NCBI RefSeq assembly: GCF_034258515.1 | Contig: NZ_CP139438.1 | Coordinates: forward strand, 2,356,001 to 2,420,000 | Source: Pseudarthrobacter oxydans | GTDB lineage: Bacteria; Actinomycetota; Actinomycetes; Actinomycetales; Micrococcaceae | Direction of reading: 5' to 3' | Length of the DNA: 64,000 bases | Shown: in pieces, positions 37,190 through 47,044 of the stretch | Layout: the number at the start of each line of letters is the position of its first letter | How positions within the stretch are numbered: position 1 is the first letter of the stretch | Translations under genes and position numbers: made by a program | Notes under the pieces: model-generated | Seen by the model: the letters and a program-made list of their open reading frames with translations, nothing else | Databases searched by the model: none | What the model was told of the DNA's origin: nothing

Positions 37190-39463
37190 GATGGCCACCC
37201 TGTCCGTGGAGGTGTGCACACTGGCTGCCAGGATGTTCACGTGGTTCTCGGACAGGACCCGGGTGACGTCGGACAGCAGGGACTTGCGGTCCAGTGCCTC
37301 CACCTGGATCTCCACCAGGAAGACGCTGGACTGCGTCGGGGCCCAGTCCACGTCAACAATCCTGTCCGGCTGGTCCTTCAGGTCGGAGATGTTGGTGCAG
37401 TCGGTCCTGTGCACGGAGACTCCCGAGCCCCGGGTGACGAAACCGAGGATGGGATCCGGCGGGACCGGCGTGCAGCAGCGGGCCAGCTTCACCCAGACGT
37501 CGCCCACCCCACGGACCACCACGCCCGAGTCGGAGAAGCGGGCCTTGGTGACCTGGGTGGGAATGCTGACTTCGGCAATATCGTCGTCGGTGCTTTCATT
37601 GCCGCCGAGGCTCTCGACCAGCTTCTCCATGACCGACTGCGCGGACGTGTGGCCGTCACCGACGCCGGCGTACAGGCCGGAGATGTCGACGTACTTGAAT
37701 TCCTCCGCCACCGCTGCGAGGGCCTCGTGGGTCATGAGCCGCTGCAGGGGAAGGTTCTGCTTCCGCATTGCACGGGTCAGCAGTTCCTTGCCGCGATCAA
37801 TGGCTTCTTCGCGGCGTTCCTTGCTGAACCACTGGCGGATCTTGTTCCGGGCCCTGGCGCTCTTGACGAAGTGCTGCCAGTCCTGGCTCGGCCCTGCCCC
37901 CTCAGCCTTCGAGGTGAAGATCTCCACCCAGTCACCGTGGTTCAGTTCACTGTTGAGCGGAACCAGCTTGCCGTTGACCCTGGCGCCGATGGTGCGGTGG
38001 CCCACCTCGGTGTGCACGGCGTAGGCAAAGTCCACGGGGGTGGAACCCGCCGGCAGTGCCATGACCTCGCCCTTGGGGGTGAAGACAAAGACCTCCCGGG
38101 CGTTGATTTCGAAGCGGAGCGAATCAAGGAACTCGCCGGGATCGGAGGTTTCCTGCTGCCAGTCCACCAGGGAACGCAGCCAGCCCATGTCCCCGTCGCG
38201 GGGGCTGCCCGGGCCGACGGCCGTGCGGTTGGGCTGGTCCTTGTACTTCCAGTGTGCAGCGACGCCGTATTCAGCCCGGCGGTGCATTTCATGGGTGCGG
38301 ATCTGGATTTCCACGGGTTTGCCGCCGGGCCCGATCACCGTTGTGTGCAGCGACTGGTACATGTTGAACTTGGGCATCGCGATGTAGTCCTTGAACCTGC
38401 CGGGCAGCGGGTTCCAGCGCGAATGCATGGTGCCCAGCGCGGCGTAACAGTCCCTGACCGAGTCCACCAGCACCCGGACACCCATGAGGTCGTTGATGTC
38501 GTCGAAGTCCTTATCGCGGACGATCATCTTCTGGTAGATGGAATAGTAGTGCTTCGGACGGCCAGTGATGGTCGCCTTGATCTTCGCGGCGCGCAGGTCT
38601 TCGGTGATCTGGTCCCGGATGACGCTCAGGCTCTTCTCCCGCTCGGGGGTCCGGTCCCCCACCATGCGGACAATTTCTTCGTACACCTTGGGATACAGCG
38701 CGGCGAAGGAAAGATCCTCCAGTTCCCACTTAATGGTGTTCATGCCCAGCCGGTGCGCCAGCGGGGCGAAAATTTCGAGGGTTTCGCGGGCCTTGCGGGC
38801 TGAGGATTCGGCCGACACGAAGCGCCAGGTCCGCGCGTTGTGCAGCCGGTCGGCCAGTTTGATCATCAGCACGCGGATGTCCTTGGCCATCGCCACAACC
38901 ATCTTGCGGACGGTTTCGGACTGCGCCGCCTCGCCGAAGCTGACTTTGTCCAGCTTGGTCACGCCGTCCACCAGCATGGCAACTTCGGGCCCGAAGTCCC
39001 GCTTGAGGTCGGCGAGGGTGTAGGGGGTGTCCTCCACCGTGTCATGGAGCAGGGCGGCGGCAAGCGTTGTGCCGCTCAGGCCCAGTTCGGCGAGGATGGT
39101 GGCCACGGCCACCGGATGCGTGATGTAAGGATCGCCGCTTTTGCGCTTCTGCCCGCGGTGGCTCTGCTCAGCGACGTCGAACGCCCGCTGGATAAGGTCG
39201 AAGTCCTCTTTGGGATTGTTGGCCCGGACGGTCCTCAACAGTGGTTCAAGAATGGGTGAGTACGTGGCCGTGCTGCGCCCCGTCAGCCGGGCGAGCCTGG
39301 AGCGGGTCCGCTCCCTGCGGCCGGGGAATGTGGGACGGGACCCGGAGTTGTCGACCGGAACGAGCGGCCCGGGGCGCGCGGAGGCGGCCACCCCGGTCTG
39401 CATGCCGGGGGCAGGACTTTTGTCTCCTTGTGCCGTTGGCGCCGACGCCGAACGTTCTTCCAA
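37070..39463 (-). CDS. rel: Bifunctional (p)ppGpp synthetase/hydrolase (RSH)
   Basis: The long stringent-response enzyme, 797 residues from the start chosen here. The HD hydrolase domain contains LLHDTVEDT; the synthetase domain contains [11 protein letters not shown], whose RxKD pattern marks bifunctional enzymes, and [24 protein letters not shown] ([17 protein letters not shown]), helical, and C-terminal ACT domains ([21 protein letters not shown]) follow. I prefer the TTG at 39463 because GAGGGG lies 7 nt upstream. The GTG at 39481 has only an A/T-rich, site-less upstream region. The first 60 residues are low-complexity. It lies downstream of secF after a hairpin. Confidence 0.95.
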   Translation of the reverse strand: MEERSASAPTAQGDKSPAPGMQTGVAASARPGPLVPVDNSGSRPTFPGRRERTRSRLARLTGRSTATYSPILEPLLRTVRANNPKEDFDLIQRAFDVAEQSHRGQKRKSGDPYITHPVAVATILAELGLSGTTLAAALLHDTVEDTPYTLADLKRDFGPEVAMLVDGVTKLDKVSFGEAAQSETVRKMVVAMAKDIRVLMIKLADRLHNARTWRFVSAESSARKARETLEIFAPLAHRLGMNTIKWELEDLSFAALYPKVYEEIVRMVGDRTPEREKSLSVIRDQITEDLRAAKIKATITGRPKHYYSIYQKMIVRDKDFDDINDLMGVRVLVDSVRDCYAALGTMHSRWNPLPGRFKDYIAMPKFNMYQSLHTTVIGPGGKPVEIQIRTHEMHRRAEYGVAAHWKYKDQPNRTAVGPGSPRDGDMGWLRSLVDWQQETSDPGEFLDSLRFEINAREVFVFTPKGEVMALPAGSTPVDFAYAVHTEVGHRTIGARVNGKLVPLNSELNHGDWVEIFTSKAEGAGPSQDWQHFVKSARARNKIRQWFSKERREEAIDRGKELLTRAMRKQNLPLQRLMTHEALAAVAEEFKYVDISGLYAGVGDGHTSAQSVMEKLVESLGGNESTDDDIAEVSIPTQVTKARFSDSGVVVRGVGDVWVKLARCCTPVPPDPILGFVTRGSGVSVHRTDCTNISDLKDQPDRIVDVDWAPTQSSVFLVEIQVEALDRKSLLSDVTRVLSENHVNILAASVHTSTDRVAISKFAFEMGDPKYLSHVLSAVRRIDGVFDVYRTTGNKRRS

Positions 39464-39547
39464 TGAAGTACCCCTCACCACCGTTTTAATTACTTCAGTC
39501 TATTCCCCGCGGCGGTGACTTTTATAACCGGCCCACTAAACGCCGAC

Positions 39548-39585
39548 GGGCCGGACAACGCCAGGTTCCTGGCGCCGTCCGGCCC
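39548..39585 (-). terminator. Hairpin after secF
   Basis: GGGCCGGAC (39548-39556) pairs with GTCCGGCCC (39577-39585) and CGCCAGG (39559-39565) with CCTGGCG (39568-39574), leaving an AA/CC internal loop and a TT apex. It begins 11 nt after the secF stop. The downstream minus-strand sequence has only a TTT, so termination strength is uncertain. Confidence 0.65.
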
Positions 39586-39596
39586 CTGCTGAAAAG

Positions 39597-40610
39597 TCAG
39601 GCCTGGGCGGGCTCCGCAGCCGCGTTCTGCCCGGCGGTGGCACGCCTCTGCTCAACGCGCTTGGCCTGCCTGACGAGGTCAGGCTCATTCTGCCGCAGCC
39701 AGGCGTACATCGGGGCCGCCACGAAGATCGTGGCCGCCGTTCCGATGAGGATTCCGACGAACAGCGCAAGGGAAAGGTCGCGCAGGGTACCGGCGCCCAG
39801 GAGTCCGGCGCCGATGAAGAGGATGGCCCCCACGGGGAGGATTGCCACCATCATGGTGTTGATCGAGCGGACCAGGGTCTGGTTGACGGCGAGGTTGACC
39901 TCCTCGGCGAACGTCCGGCGGGTCGAGGCGTCCAGGTCCGCGGTATTCTCGCGGATCTTGTCGAACACCACCACCGTGTCGTAGAGGGAGTAGCTGAGGA
40001 CGGTCAGGAAACCGATGATGGCCGAAGGGGTAACCTCGAAGTCGCTGAGGGCGTAGACGCCGGCAGTGATGAACATCGTCACCGCCATGCCGGCAATTGC
40101 CGAGAGCGACATCTTCCACGTGCGGAAGTACAGGGCCATCAGCACGGCCGCGAGGAGCACGAAGACCACCAGGCCGATCAGCGCCTGCTTGGTGACATCG
40201 GCGCCCCAGGTGGGACCGACGAAGGTGGACGTCACCTCGTTCTCGGTGACACCGTACGCGCCGGTGAGTCCCTCCTTGATGCGAAGCGTCTCATCATCGG
40301 TGAGTTTGTCCGTTTGGATCCGCATGGTGGTGCCGGCGACGTTCGCCACGCGCGGGACACTGCCGGGCACCACATCGGTGACGGCCTTCTCCCCCACGGC
40401 TGCATCCGTGGTCTGCACGTTGGAGACCGTGAACTCCGATCCGCCGCGGAACTCGATGCCAAGGTTGAAGCCGCCCTTGGCCACCGGGATGAGAATGGAC
40501 AGCGCAACAGCCACCGCCGCAATGATGAACCAGAGTTTCTTGGCGCCGACAAAGTTGTAGGAGCGTTTTCCGGTGTAGAGCTCGTTGCCGAAGTTGGCGA
40601 AGCCTGACAT
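39597..40610 (-). CDS. secF: Protein translocase subunit SecF
   Basis: A 337-residue six-helix membrane protein that with SecD uses the proton gradient to help export through SecYEG. The first periplasmic domain follows helix 1 and begins with the motif FNLGIEFRGGSEF. The later helices include LSYSLYDTVVVFDKIREN, a hallmark of SecF. The last 30 residues are a charged cytoplasmic tail. Its ATG overlaps the secD stop by one base (TAATG). Confidence 0.96.
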   Translation of the reverse strand: MSGFANFGNELYTGKRSYNFVGAKKLWFIIAAVAVALSILIPVAKGGFNLGIEFRGGSEFTVSNVQTTDAAVGEKAVTDVVPGSVPRVANVAGTTMRIQTDKLTDDETLRIKEGLTGAYGVTENEVTSTFVGPTWGADVTKQALIGLVVFVLLAAVLMALYFRTWKMSLSAIAGMAVTMFITAGVYALSDFEVTPSAIIGFLTVLSYSLYDTVVVFDKIRENTADLDASTRRTFAEEVNLAVNQTLVRSINTMMVAILPVGAILFIGAGLLGAGTLRDLSLALFVGILIGTAATIFVAAPMYAWLRQNEPDLVRQAKRVEQRRATAGQNAAAEPAQA

Positions 40611-42367
40611 TACTTGTTCTCCTTCGCTGCGGACTTCGAGGAGCCCGCAAGCTGCTCCTGCTTCTCCGCCAGTCGGCGTTCCGCAATGGTCATCCTGCGT
40701 TCGGCTTCCGCTGCCGCGCCGGCGTTCTTGGCGCGGACCAGGGCCGGCTTGGCGTCCGGGGTACGGACACGCCCGGCACCGCGGTAAAGCGGGACGGCAC
40801 CGAGGCGCTTGGGATCGAGGCCGGACAGCGGGTGGCCCTCGCCGAAGAACCTGGTGCGGGCCAGGAGCTGCAGCGTGGGGTGGGTGAACATGAACACCAC
40901 GATGAGGTCGGCGATGGCCGTCAGGCCGAGGGTGAAGGCGAACCCGCGCACGTTGCCCACGGCCACGAAGTACAGGACCAGGGCTGCCAGCAGGTTGACG
41001 GCCTTGGAGGCCAGGACGGTCCGCTTGGCCCGCTTCCAGCCGTTTTCGACGGCGGAAACCAGGCCGCGGCCTTCACGGAGCTCATCCCTGATCCGCTCGA
41101 AGTAGACGATGAACGAGTCGGCCGTCTGGCCGATGGCCACGATGATGCCCGCCACGCCGGCCAGGGACAGGCGGTAGTTCTCCGTCCAGCCCAGGATGGC
41201 GATGGCGAGATACGTGAGGATGCCGGCCACCACCAGCGACGCGATGGTCACGAAGCCCAGCGCCCGGTACTGGAACAGGGAATAGACCACCACGAGCAGG
41301 AGTCCGATAAGGCCCGCGAGGAGGCCCATCCGCAGCTGTTCCCCGCCCAGGGTGGCGGAAATCTGCTGTTCGCTTTGGATTTCGAAACTGATGGGGAGGG
41401 CGCCGAACCGGAGTTGGTCGGACAGGGCCTTGGCACTTTGTTCGGTGAACCCGCCGGTGATCTGCGGGCGTCCGTCGGTGATGACCGCAAGGGACCGGGG
41501 CGCGGAAATGACCTGGTCATCAAGAACAATGGCGAACTGGGCCTTGGGGTCGTTGCCTGCGTCGCCGCCGGCGGCCACGTAGAACTGGTTCAGGCGTTCC
41601 GTGACCTCCTTGAACTTGGCTGTTCCCTGGTCGTCGAACTGGATGTTGACCGCCCAGTCGTTCGTGACGGCACCCTGCGCACCCTGCTGAAGCTGGAAGG
41701 AGGACGTGACGATGTTGCTGCCCTTGACCTCCACCGGGCCGAGGATGTACTTGATGGCAGGGGTGGAGTCGGTGGCAGGCTCGCAAGTCACCAGCGGCTT
41801 GGCCGGGTCCGAGCGTTCCTGCTTGTCCTGGGCAGGGTTGTCGCAGTCCAGCGTCTCGAACTGGCGGTAGACCTCAGGGGTGATCCAGTTCGTGTCGCTG
41901 CTGTTGGCAGGTTCCGCCGTCGGCTTTGGCAGCTGATCCTCGGGCGCCCGCTGCTCCTCCGGCACCGGCGCACCTGCTCCGGCGAGCAGGACGGGGCGGA
42001 AGTTCATGTCCGCCGAGGCCTGGATCAGGTCTCGGGTCTGGCTCGAGGGGGTGCCGGGAAGGCTGACCACCACGTTGCGCCCGGACTGGGTGCTGATCTC
42101 AGCCTCGGCAACACCTGAACCGTCAACACGCTGGCGGATGATCGCCACGGCCTGGTTGAGCTGTTCCTCATTGATGTCCGAGCCGCCCTCGACCTTGGGC
42201 GCCAGGATCATCTGGGTGCCGCCTTCGAGGTCCAGGGCCAGTTTGGGTGCCCAGCTTGCCTGTCCGGCAAGGGTGCCTCCGGCCAGGACGGCAGTGAGTG
42301 CGGCGAGGATTACACCGAGCCAGACCAGGACCCGGAGGCCTGGTTTCTTGGGGCCAGTTCGTGCCAT
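40610..42367 (-). CDS. secD: Protein translocase subunit SecD
   Basis: A 585-residue partner of SecF. Helix 1 is followed by LDLEGGTQMILAP, the SecD D1 signature, then a long periplasmic domain with an inserted acidic, low-complexity stretch (about 150-200). The six-helix C-terminal part includes the conserved GVAGIIVAIGQTADSFIVYFERIRDE. The C-terminal 65 residues are a charged cytoplasmic tail (ERRMTIAERRLAEKQEQ). AGAGAAAG before the ATG is a reasonable site. Confidence 0.96.
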   Translation of the reverse strand: MARTGPKKPGLRVLVWLGVILAALTAVLAGGTLAGQASWAPKLALDLEGGTQMILAPKVEGGSDINEEQLNQAVAIIRQRVDGSGVAEAEISTQSGRNVVVSLPGTPSSQTRDLIQASADMNFRPVLLAGAGAPVPEEQRAPEDQLPKPTAEPANSSDTNWITPEVYRQFETLDCDNPAQDKQERSDPAKPLVTCEPATDSTPAIKYILGPVEVKGSNIVTSSFQLQQGAQGAVTNDWAVNIQFDDQGTAKFKEVTERLNQFYVAAGGDAGNDPKAQFAIVLDDQVISAPRSLAVITDGRPQITGGFTEQSAKALSDQLRFGALPISFEIQSEQQISATLGGEQLRMGLLAGLIGLLLVVVYSLFQYRALGFVTIASLVVAGILTYLAIAILGWTENYRLSLAGVAGIIVAIGQTADSFIVYFERIRDELREGRGLVSAVENGWKRAKRTVLASKAVNLLAALVLYFVAVGNVRGFAFTLGLTAIADLIVVFMFTHPTLQLLARTRFFGEGHPLSGLDPKRLGAVPLYRGAGRVRTPDAKPALVRAKNAGAAAEAERRMTIAERRLAEKQEQLAGSSKSAAKENK

Positions 42368-42466
42368 TGTCGATCTTTCTCTTATTCACGGAGGAACCGC
42401 CGGTGCCTGCCGTGCTTGCACCGGCGGCGGTCCGCAGCGGTAGAGGTTGTTGGGAAGCAGCGGGGA

Positions 42467-42877
42467 CTAGCTGTCCTTCTTGCCCTCGTCATTGAGGCGC
42501 TGCGGGGTTTCGTCCGGTGTCTCCGCCGTCGCAGCGGTGCTGCCGCCTTCGGACGCCGTCAGGGAGGAAGCATCGTCCGGCACGGCCGGGGAAACAACCT
42601 CGGGCTCGGCTGCCACCGCGGGTTCCACAATCTTGGTGACGGCCTGGCGGTGCACGGTGGCGAGGTTGCCCGGCGACAGTTCCAGGGTGACCTTGTTTTC
42701 CTCCTCGTCGATGGCCACGATGCGGCCGAACAGGCCGAAGCTGGTCATTACCTCCACGCCCGGGCCGAACTTCGACTGGAGCTCCGCCTGCTGCTGCTGC
42801 GTCTTCTTGTTGCGGCGGAACATCATGAAGATGAAGACGCCGAGCATGACGAACAGGAGAATTGACATTGGATCCAA
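42467..42877 (-). CDS. yajC: Preprotein translocase subunit YajC
   Basis: A 136-residue accessory of SecDF with one membrane helix at residues 5-20 (ILLFVMLGVFIFMMF) followed by RRNKK, then the conserved VEVMTSFGLFGRIVAIDEEENKV and a disordered acidic tail. The open frame starts at TTG 42877 (LDPMSIL); ATG 42868 is a plausible alternative. It precedes secD by 99 nt in the usual yajC-secD-secF order. The 202-nt region before it, up to ruvB, likely holds the promoter; I see no gene there. Confidence 0.93.
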   Translation of the reverse strand: MDPMSILLFVMLGVFIFMMFRRNKKTQQQQAELQSKFGPGVEVMTSFGLFGRIVAIDEEENKVTLELSPGNLATVHRQAVTKIVEPAVAAEPEVVSPAVPDDASSLTASEGGSTAATAETPDETPQRLNDEGKKDS

Positions 42878-43079
42878 GGGGAATTCCGTCCTTTATTTAC
42901 ATAGCTGATTTTCCAGCAACTTCGGCTTCGCTCCGGCCGGGGCAGGACAGTAAGGCAGGCAAAAGCCTGTCGGGTTCCCTTCCCCAGCGACGCAGGAGGC
43001 CGGTGGCCGCCCACGAAACAAAGACCCGAACGTGCCGAGCGTCATACCAGTCTAAAGGGAAAAGCTGAACGCAGCCTGC

Positions 43080-44165
43080 CTATGGGCCCTCCGGGGCCCA
43101 GCCGCCCGCGGGTTCGGCGTCCCCGGCCGGTTCGAACAGGTCCAGCTGCTCCTGCGCGAAGACTCCTGACGGAATGGCATAGCCGAGGTGCGTCCAAGCG
43201 GGAGCCATGGCTATCCTGCCCCGGGGGGTGCGGCCCAGGAGTCCTTCCCGTACCAGGAAGGGCTCCGCGACCGTTTCCACTGTTTCGGTTTCTTCGCCGA
43301 CGGCGATCGCGAGCGTGGACAGCCCCACGGGCCCGCCGCCGAACTTGGTGATGAGTGCTTCAAGGACGGCGCGGTCAAGCCGGTCCAGGCCCTTCTTGTC
43401 CACCTCGTACATGTCCAGGGCAGCGGACGCCGCCCGCGCGTCAATCTGCTCAATTCCGTGGACCAGGGCCCAGTCCCGCACTCGCCGCAGCAACCTGTTG
43501 GCAATACGGGGGGTGCCCCGGGATCGTCCCGCTATTTCGCTGAAACCGGCGGAATTGACTTTGAGGTCCAGCAGGCCGGCAGAGCGGCGCAGCACGAGTT
43601 CGAGCTCGGGGACGGAGTAGAACTCCAGGTGGCCGGTGAATCCGAACCGGTCGCGCAAGGGCCCGGGCAGCAGGCCGGCGCGGGTGGTGGCACCCACCAG
43701 GGTGAAGGGCGGCAGTTCAAGCGGAATCGCAGTCGCCCCCGCCCCCTTGCCCACCACGATGTCCACCCGGAAATCCTCCATGGCCATGTACAGCATCTCT
43801 TCCGCCGGCCGGGACATGCGGTGGATCTCGTCCAGGAACAAGACCTCGCCCTCGGAAAGGGAGGACAGAATGGCGGCGAGGTCTCCAGCGTGCTGGATGG
43901 CGGGACCGCTGCTGATCCGCAGCGGGGCACTCATTTCGGACGCAACGATCATGGCAAGGGTCGTTTTACCCAGGCCTGGCGGCCCCGAGAACAGCACGTG
44001 GTCCGCGCTGCGGCCGCGCATCCGTGACGCCTTCAGCACCAGGGACAGCTGTTTCCGCACCCGGTGCTGGCCCACGAAGTCATCGAGGTTCTTGGGCCTG
44101 AGCGCTGCCTCAATGGCCCGCTCCTCGGGTTCCTCGCCCGCGGCCACAAGGGACGGTTCAGCCAC
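43080..44165 (-). CDS. ruvB: Holliday junction branch migration helicase RuvB
   Basis: A 361-residue AAA+ motor that drives branch migration with RuvA. Walker [12 protein letters not shown] is near residue 65, Walker [11 protein letters not shown] near 114, sensor 1 GATTRAGLL near 160, and the arginine finger region is [18 protein letters not shown]. The C-terminal winged helix begins at QEQLDLF-type sequence ([14 protein letters not shown]). The GTG start overlaps the ruvA 3' end by 8 nt. Confidence 0.97.
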   Translation of the reverse strand: MAEPSLVAAGEEPEERAIEAALRPKNLDDFVGQHRVRKQLSLVLKASRMRGRSADHVLFSGPPGLGKTTLAMIVASEMSAPLRISSGPAIQHAGDLAAILSSLSEGEVLFLDEIHRMSRPAEEMLYMAMEDFRVDIVVGKGAGATAIPLELPPFTLVGATTRAGLLPGPLRDRFGFTGHLEFYSVPELELVLRRSAGLLDLKVNSAGFSEIAGRSRGTPRIANRLLRRVRDWALVHGIEQIDARAASAALDMYEVDKKGLDRLDRAVLEALITKFGGGPVGLSTLAIAVGEETETVETVAEPFLVREGLLGRTPRGRIAMAPAWTHLGYAIPSGVFAQEQLDLFEPAGDAEPAGGWAPEGP

Positions 44166-44802
44166 GGCTGGCTAGCCGGTTGCCGGCGCGCGCGCCGTCC
44201 TGGCCCAGCCACCGGAGGGTAGTGCGCAGGATCTCCGGCACGTTGCCGCGGAAGGAAACCTCGGGCTCGTCCGCCAGGGCTTTGTCGATGCTTGCCGAGG
44301 CGTCCTTCTCGGACCAGCCCAGGCTCGTCATCGCGGCTACCACCTGCGGTTTCCAGGCGGCCCCGGCTGCCGTGGACGCCGCGGCGGCACCCGCGGTGCC
44401 GTGCGGCACGAGCTTTCCGGCCAGCTCCAGCACGATCCGCCCGGCCACCTTGGGACCGATGCCCGGCACCTTGGTGAACGTCTTGCTGTCCCCGGTGTGC
44501 GCGGCCACCCGGATGGCCTCCGGTTCGTGCACGGCCAGGACAGCCAGCGCCAGCCGGGGGCCAACCCCGCTCACACTGAGCAGGACATCGAAAACCTCAC
44601 GCTCGTCGTCGGACGCGAAACCGAAGAGGGTGAGCGAATCCTCCCGCACAATCAACGAGGTGAAGAGCTGGCCCTCTTCCCCGGCCCGAAGCCGGCTCAG
44701 GGTTTGCGGGGTGGCGTTGACGCTCATGCCCGCACCGTTGAGGTCAATGACAGCCGTGGAAAGACCCACGTGCGCTACCGTCCCGCGTAGGAAACTGATC
44801 AA
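44158..44802 (-). CDS. ruvA: Holliday junction branch migration protein RuvA
   Basis: A 214-residue junction-binding protein. It has the N-terminal OB fold ([15 protein letters not shown]), the paired helix-hairpin-helix motifs at about 70-135 ([29 protein letters not shown]) and a C-terminal RuvB-binding domain ([22 protein letters not shown]). The first codon is TTG, supported by AGGAG 7 nt upstream. Confidence 0.96.
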   Translation of the reverse strand: MISFLRGTVAHVGLSTAVIDLNGAGMSVNATPQTLSRLRAGEEGQLFTSLIVREDSLTLFGFASDDEREVFDVLLSVSGVGPRLALAVLAVHEPEAIRVAAHTGDSKTFTKVPGIGPKVAGRIVLELAGKLVPHGTAGAAAASTAAGAAWKPQVVAAMTSLGWSEKDASASIDKALADEPEVSFRGNVPEILRTTLRWLGQDGARAGNRLASRG

Positions 44803-44892
44803 GGCCGGGCTCCTGGTGTATTGCCGGGCTCCAGGGAGCAGGACCGGCTATCCGAACATATCTACGAATACCCTAGCAAGCCGCCGGGACAA

Positions 44893-45480
44893 TCAGCGTG
44901 CGCGGCGCGCCTTTGCCTCCGCCTCGGCCCAGGCCCGCTGGGCGGAAGTGAGGGATGAACTGCCGGGTCCTGTGGTGACTGCACCCTTGTTGGAGGTGCC
45001 GCTGCCTGACCGCCAGGCGTGGGTGATGGCCAGCGCCAGGGCGTCGGCCGCATCCGCAGGCCGTGGCGGCGCATCGAGGCGAAGGATCTTGGTGACCAGC
45101 TTCGTCACGGCATCCTTGTTGGCGGAACCGCTGCCGGTGACGGCCGCCTTGACCTCCGACGGCGTATGCAGGGCCACCGGGATCCCCCTCCGGGCAGCGG
45201 CGGCGATCACCACGCCCGACGCCTGGGCCACGCCCATCACCGTGCTGACGTTCAGTTGGGAAAAGACGCGTTCGACGGCGAGGACCTGCGGTTCATAACG
45301 GTCCAGCCATTCATCGATCGAGGTGGCTATGACCAGGAGCCGCTGGTCGAGGCTTTCGTCGGGCGAGGTGCCCACGACGCCCACCGCAACCATGGTGGCC
45401 CGCCGGTTCCGTTCCACGTCCACCACGCCGATCCCGCATCGGGTCAGGCCCGGGTCCACCCCGAGGACGCGCAGCGTCAC
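44893..45480 (-). CDS. ruvC: Holliday junction resolvase RuvC
   Basis: A 195-residue RNase H-fold endonuclease that cuts Holliday junctions. Catalytic acids are in [10 protein letters not shown] (near residue 7), [10 protein letters not shown] (near 68) and [14 protein letters not shown] (near 140). The GTG start at 45480 gives the normal N-terminus; the longer open frame reads into yebC and is not supported. There is no clear ribosome-binding site, so translation may depend on the yebC stop 31 nt upstream. The C-terminal Ser/Gly-rich tail is variable in the family. Confidence 0.95.
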   Translation of the reverse strand: MTLRVLGVDPGLTRCGIGVVDVERNRRATMVAVGVVGTSPDESLDQRLLVIATSIDEWLDRYEPQVLAVERVFSQLNVSTVMGVAQASGVVIAAAARRGIPVALHTPSEVKAAVTGSGSANKDAVTKLVTKILRLDAPPRPADAADALALAITHAWRSGSGTSNKGAVTTGPGSSSLTSAQRAWAEAEAKARRAR

Positions 45481-45511
45481 GGTTGGGCGGGCGCGGCGGG
45501 CGGGCGGTACG

Positions 45512-46267
45512 TCACTCAGATTCCAGGGCGGCCTGGACGTCGTCGCTGAGGTCGGCGTTGCTGTAGACGTTCTGGACGTCGTCGAGGTCTTCCAGCGCGT
45601 CAACGAGCTTCATGAACTTCCTGGCTGCTTCCAGGTCCAGGGGAACTTCCATGGACGGAACGAACTCAGCCTCATCAGTGTCGTACTCGATGCCGGCCTC
45701 CTTCAGGGCGTCGCGGACGGCCTGGAGGTCCTTGGGGTCTGAGTGGATCTCGAAGGTTTCGCCGTTGTCCTTGACTTCCTCGGCTCCGGCGTCCAGGACA
45801 GCCATCAGGACGTCGTCCTCGGTCAGGTCCTTCTTGGGCAGCGTCACCACGCCCTTGCGGCTGAACAGGTAGCTCACCGAGCCGGGATCGGCAATGGTGC
45901 CGCCGTTGCGGGAGATCGCGAGGCGGACCTCGGAGGCGGCGCGGTTTTTGTTGTCCGTGAGGCATTCGATCAGCAGGGCGGAACCCTGCGGGCCGCGGCA
46001 TTCGTACATGATCTCTGTGTAATCGACCACTTCACCGGTGAGCCCGGCTCCGCGCTTGATGGCACGGTCGATGTTGTCGGCCGGGACAGACGTCTTCTTC
46101 GCTTTGGTGACGGCGAGTTCCAGGCCCGGGTTGCCTTGCAGGTCAGGGCCGCCCATGCGCGCGGCAACTTCAATATTCTTGATCAGCTTGGCAAACGACT
46201 TGGCGCGCCGGCTATCGAGGATGGCCTTCTTGTGCTTGGTCGTTGCCCATTTGGAGTGGCCTGACAT
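45512..46267 (-). CDS. yebC: YebC/PmpR-family protein
   Basis: A 251-residue member of the YebC family, with the standard opening [15 protein letters not shown] and the conserved [26 protein letters not shown]. Family members act as transcriptional regulators or, as shown more recently, as ribosome-associated factors for proline-rich stretches. The pdxT-yebC-ruvC order is conserved in actinobacteria. Its ATG is 3 nt after the pdxT stop. Confidence 0.95.
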   Translation of the reverse strand: MSGHSKWATTKHKKAILDSRRAKSFAKLIKNIEVAARMGGPDLQGNPGLELAVTKAKKTSVPADNIDRAIKRGAGLTGEVVDYTEIMYECRGPQGSALLIECLTDNKNRAASEVRLAISRNGGTIADPGSVSYLFSRKGVVTLPKKDLTEDDVLMAVLDAGAEEVKDNGETFEIHSDPKDLQAVRDALKEAGIEYDTDEAEFVPSMEVPLDLEAARKFMKLVDALEDLDDVQNVYSNADLSDDVQAALESE

Positions 46268-46270
46268 GCT

Positions 46271-46981
46271 CTACGCTTCTCCTCTGATCATGCGGATAAA
46301 AAGTTCGTGTACGCGTTTCTCCCCAGTCACTTCCGGGTGGAAGGAGGTGGCCAGCAACTGGCCGGAACGCACTGCAACAATTCTAGCCGTCCCGGGCAGC
46401 GGGACCGCGTGGGACGCGTGTTCCGGGTCGGCCGGCTCAACCTGGGCAAGGATTTCGACGCCGGGACCCACCCTCTCCACCCAGGGCCCCCGGATGAACA
46501 CGGCATGGACGGGCGGGACGCCGTCTTCCGTTGCGCTGAATTCAAGGCCTTTGAACTCCAGGTCCGTCTCGAAGGACTCGCGCTGCCGGCCGAAGGCGTT
46601 GCGGCGGACGGTGATGTCCAGGCCGCCGAAGGTCTGCTGCGGTGCCCCGGACAGGTCCGTCGCGGGATCGGCAATGTCGTCGGCAAGCAGGATCATCCCT
46701 GCACATGAGCCATAGACGGGCAGGCCTTCGGCGATGCGTTCCCGCAGCGGTTCGGCCAGATCAAAGGCGCGCGCCAGCTTGTCGATTGCAGTGGACTCGC
46801 CGCCCGGAATCACCAGCCCGTCCAACCCGTCCAGTTCCTTCGGGCGGCGGACGCCCACAGCCTGGGCACCCGTCCGTTCGATCGCACGGAGGTGCTCGCG
46901 GAAGTCGCCCTGGAGCGCCAGCACACCGATCCGAAGGCCGGCGCCCGGGCGCGCAGAATCAGCTGAAGGGGAATTTGCCAT
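46271..46981 (-). CDS. pdxT: Pyridoxal 5'-phosphate synthase glutaminase subunit
   Basis: A 236-residue glutaminase that feeds ammonia to PdxS. The amidotransferase triad is visible: Cys in [13 protein letters not shown] (near 90), and His and Glu in [16 protein letters not shown]. The oxyanion motif VIPGGEST is near residue 55. The extra 20 N-terminal residues are not typical; I use ATG 46981 rather than 47002. Unusually, pdxS is 7 kb away with several genes between them. Confidence 0.95.
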   Translation of the reverse strand: MANSPSADSARPGAGLRIGVLALQGDFREHLRAIERTGAQAVGVRRPKELDGLDGLVIPGGESTAIDKLARAFDLAEPLRERIAEGLPVYGSCAGMILLADDIADPATDLSGAPQQTFGGLDITVRRNAFGRQRESFETDLEFKGLEFSATEDGVPPVHAVFIRGPWVERVGPGVEILAQVEPADPEHASHAVPLPGTARIVAVRSGQLLATSFHPEVTGEKRVHELFIRMIRGEA

Positions 46982-47044
46982 CCAACCAGCATAAGCGCCC
47001 AAACCATCCTGCCTGGCTCATGGCAGGCGCCTGGCGGAGGTTGC

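Noticed and set aside
44803..44892. Possible LexA box before ruvA (GAAC...CGAAT near 44855)
   Set aside because: The halves do not form a palindrome with the required spacing, unlike the box at 62311.
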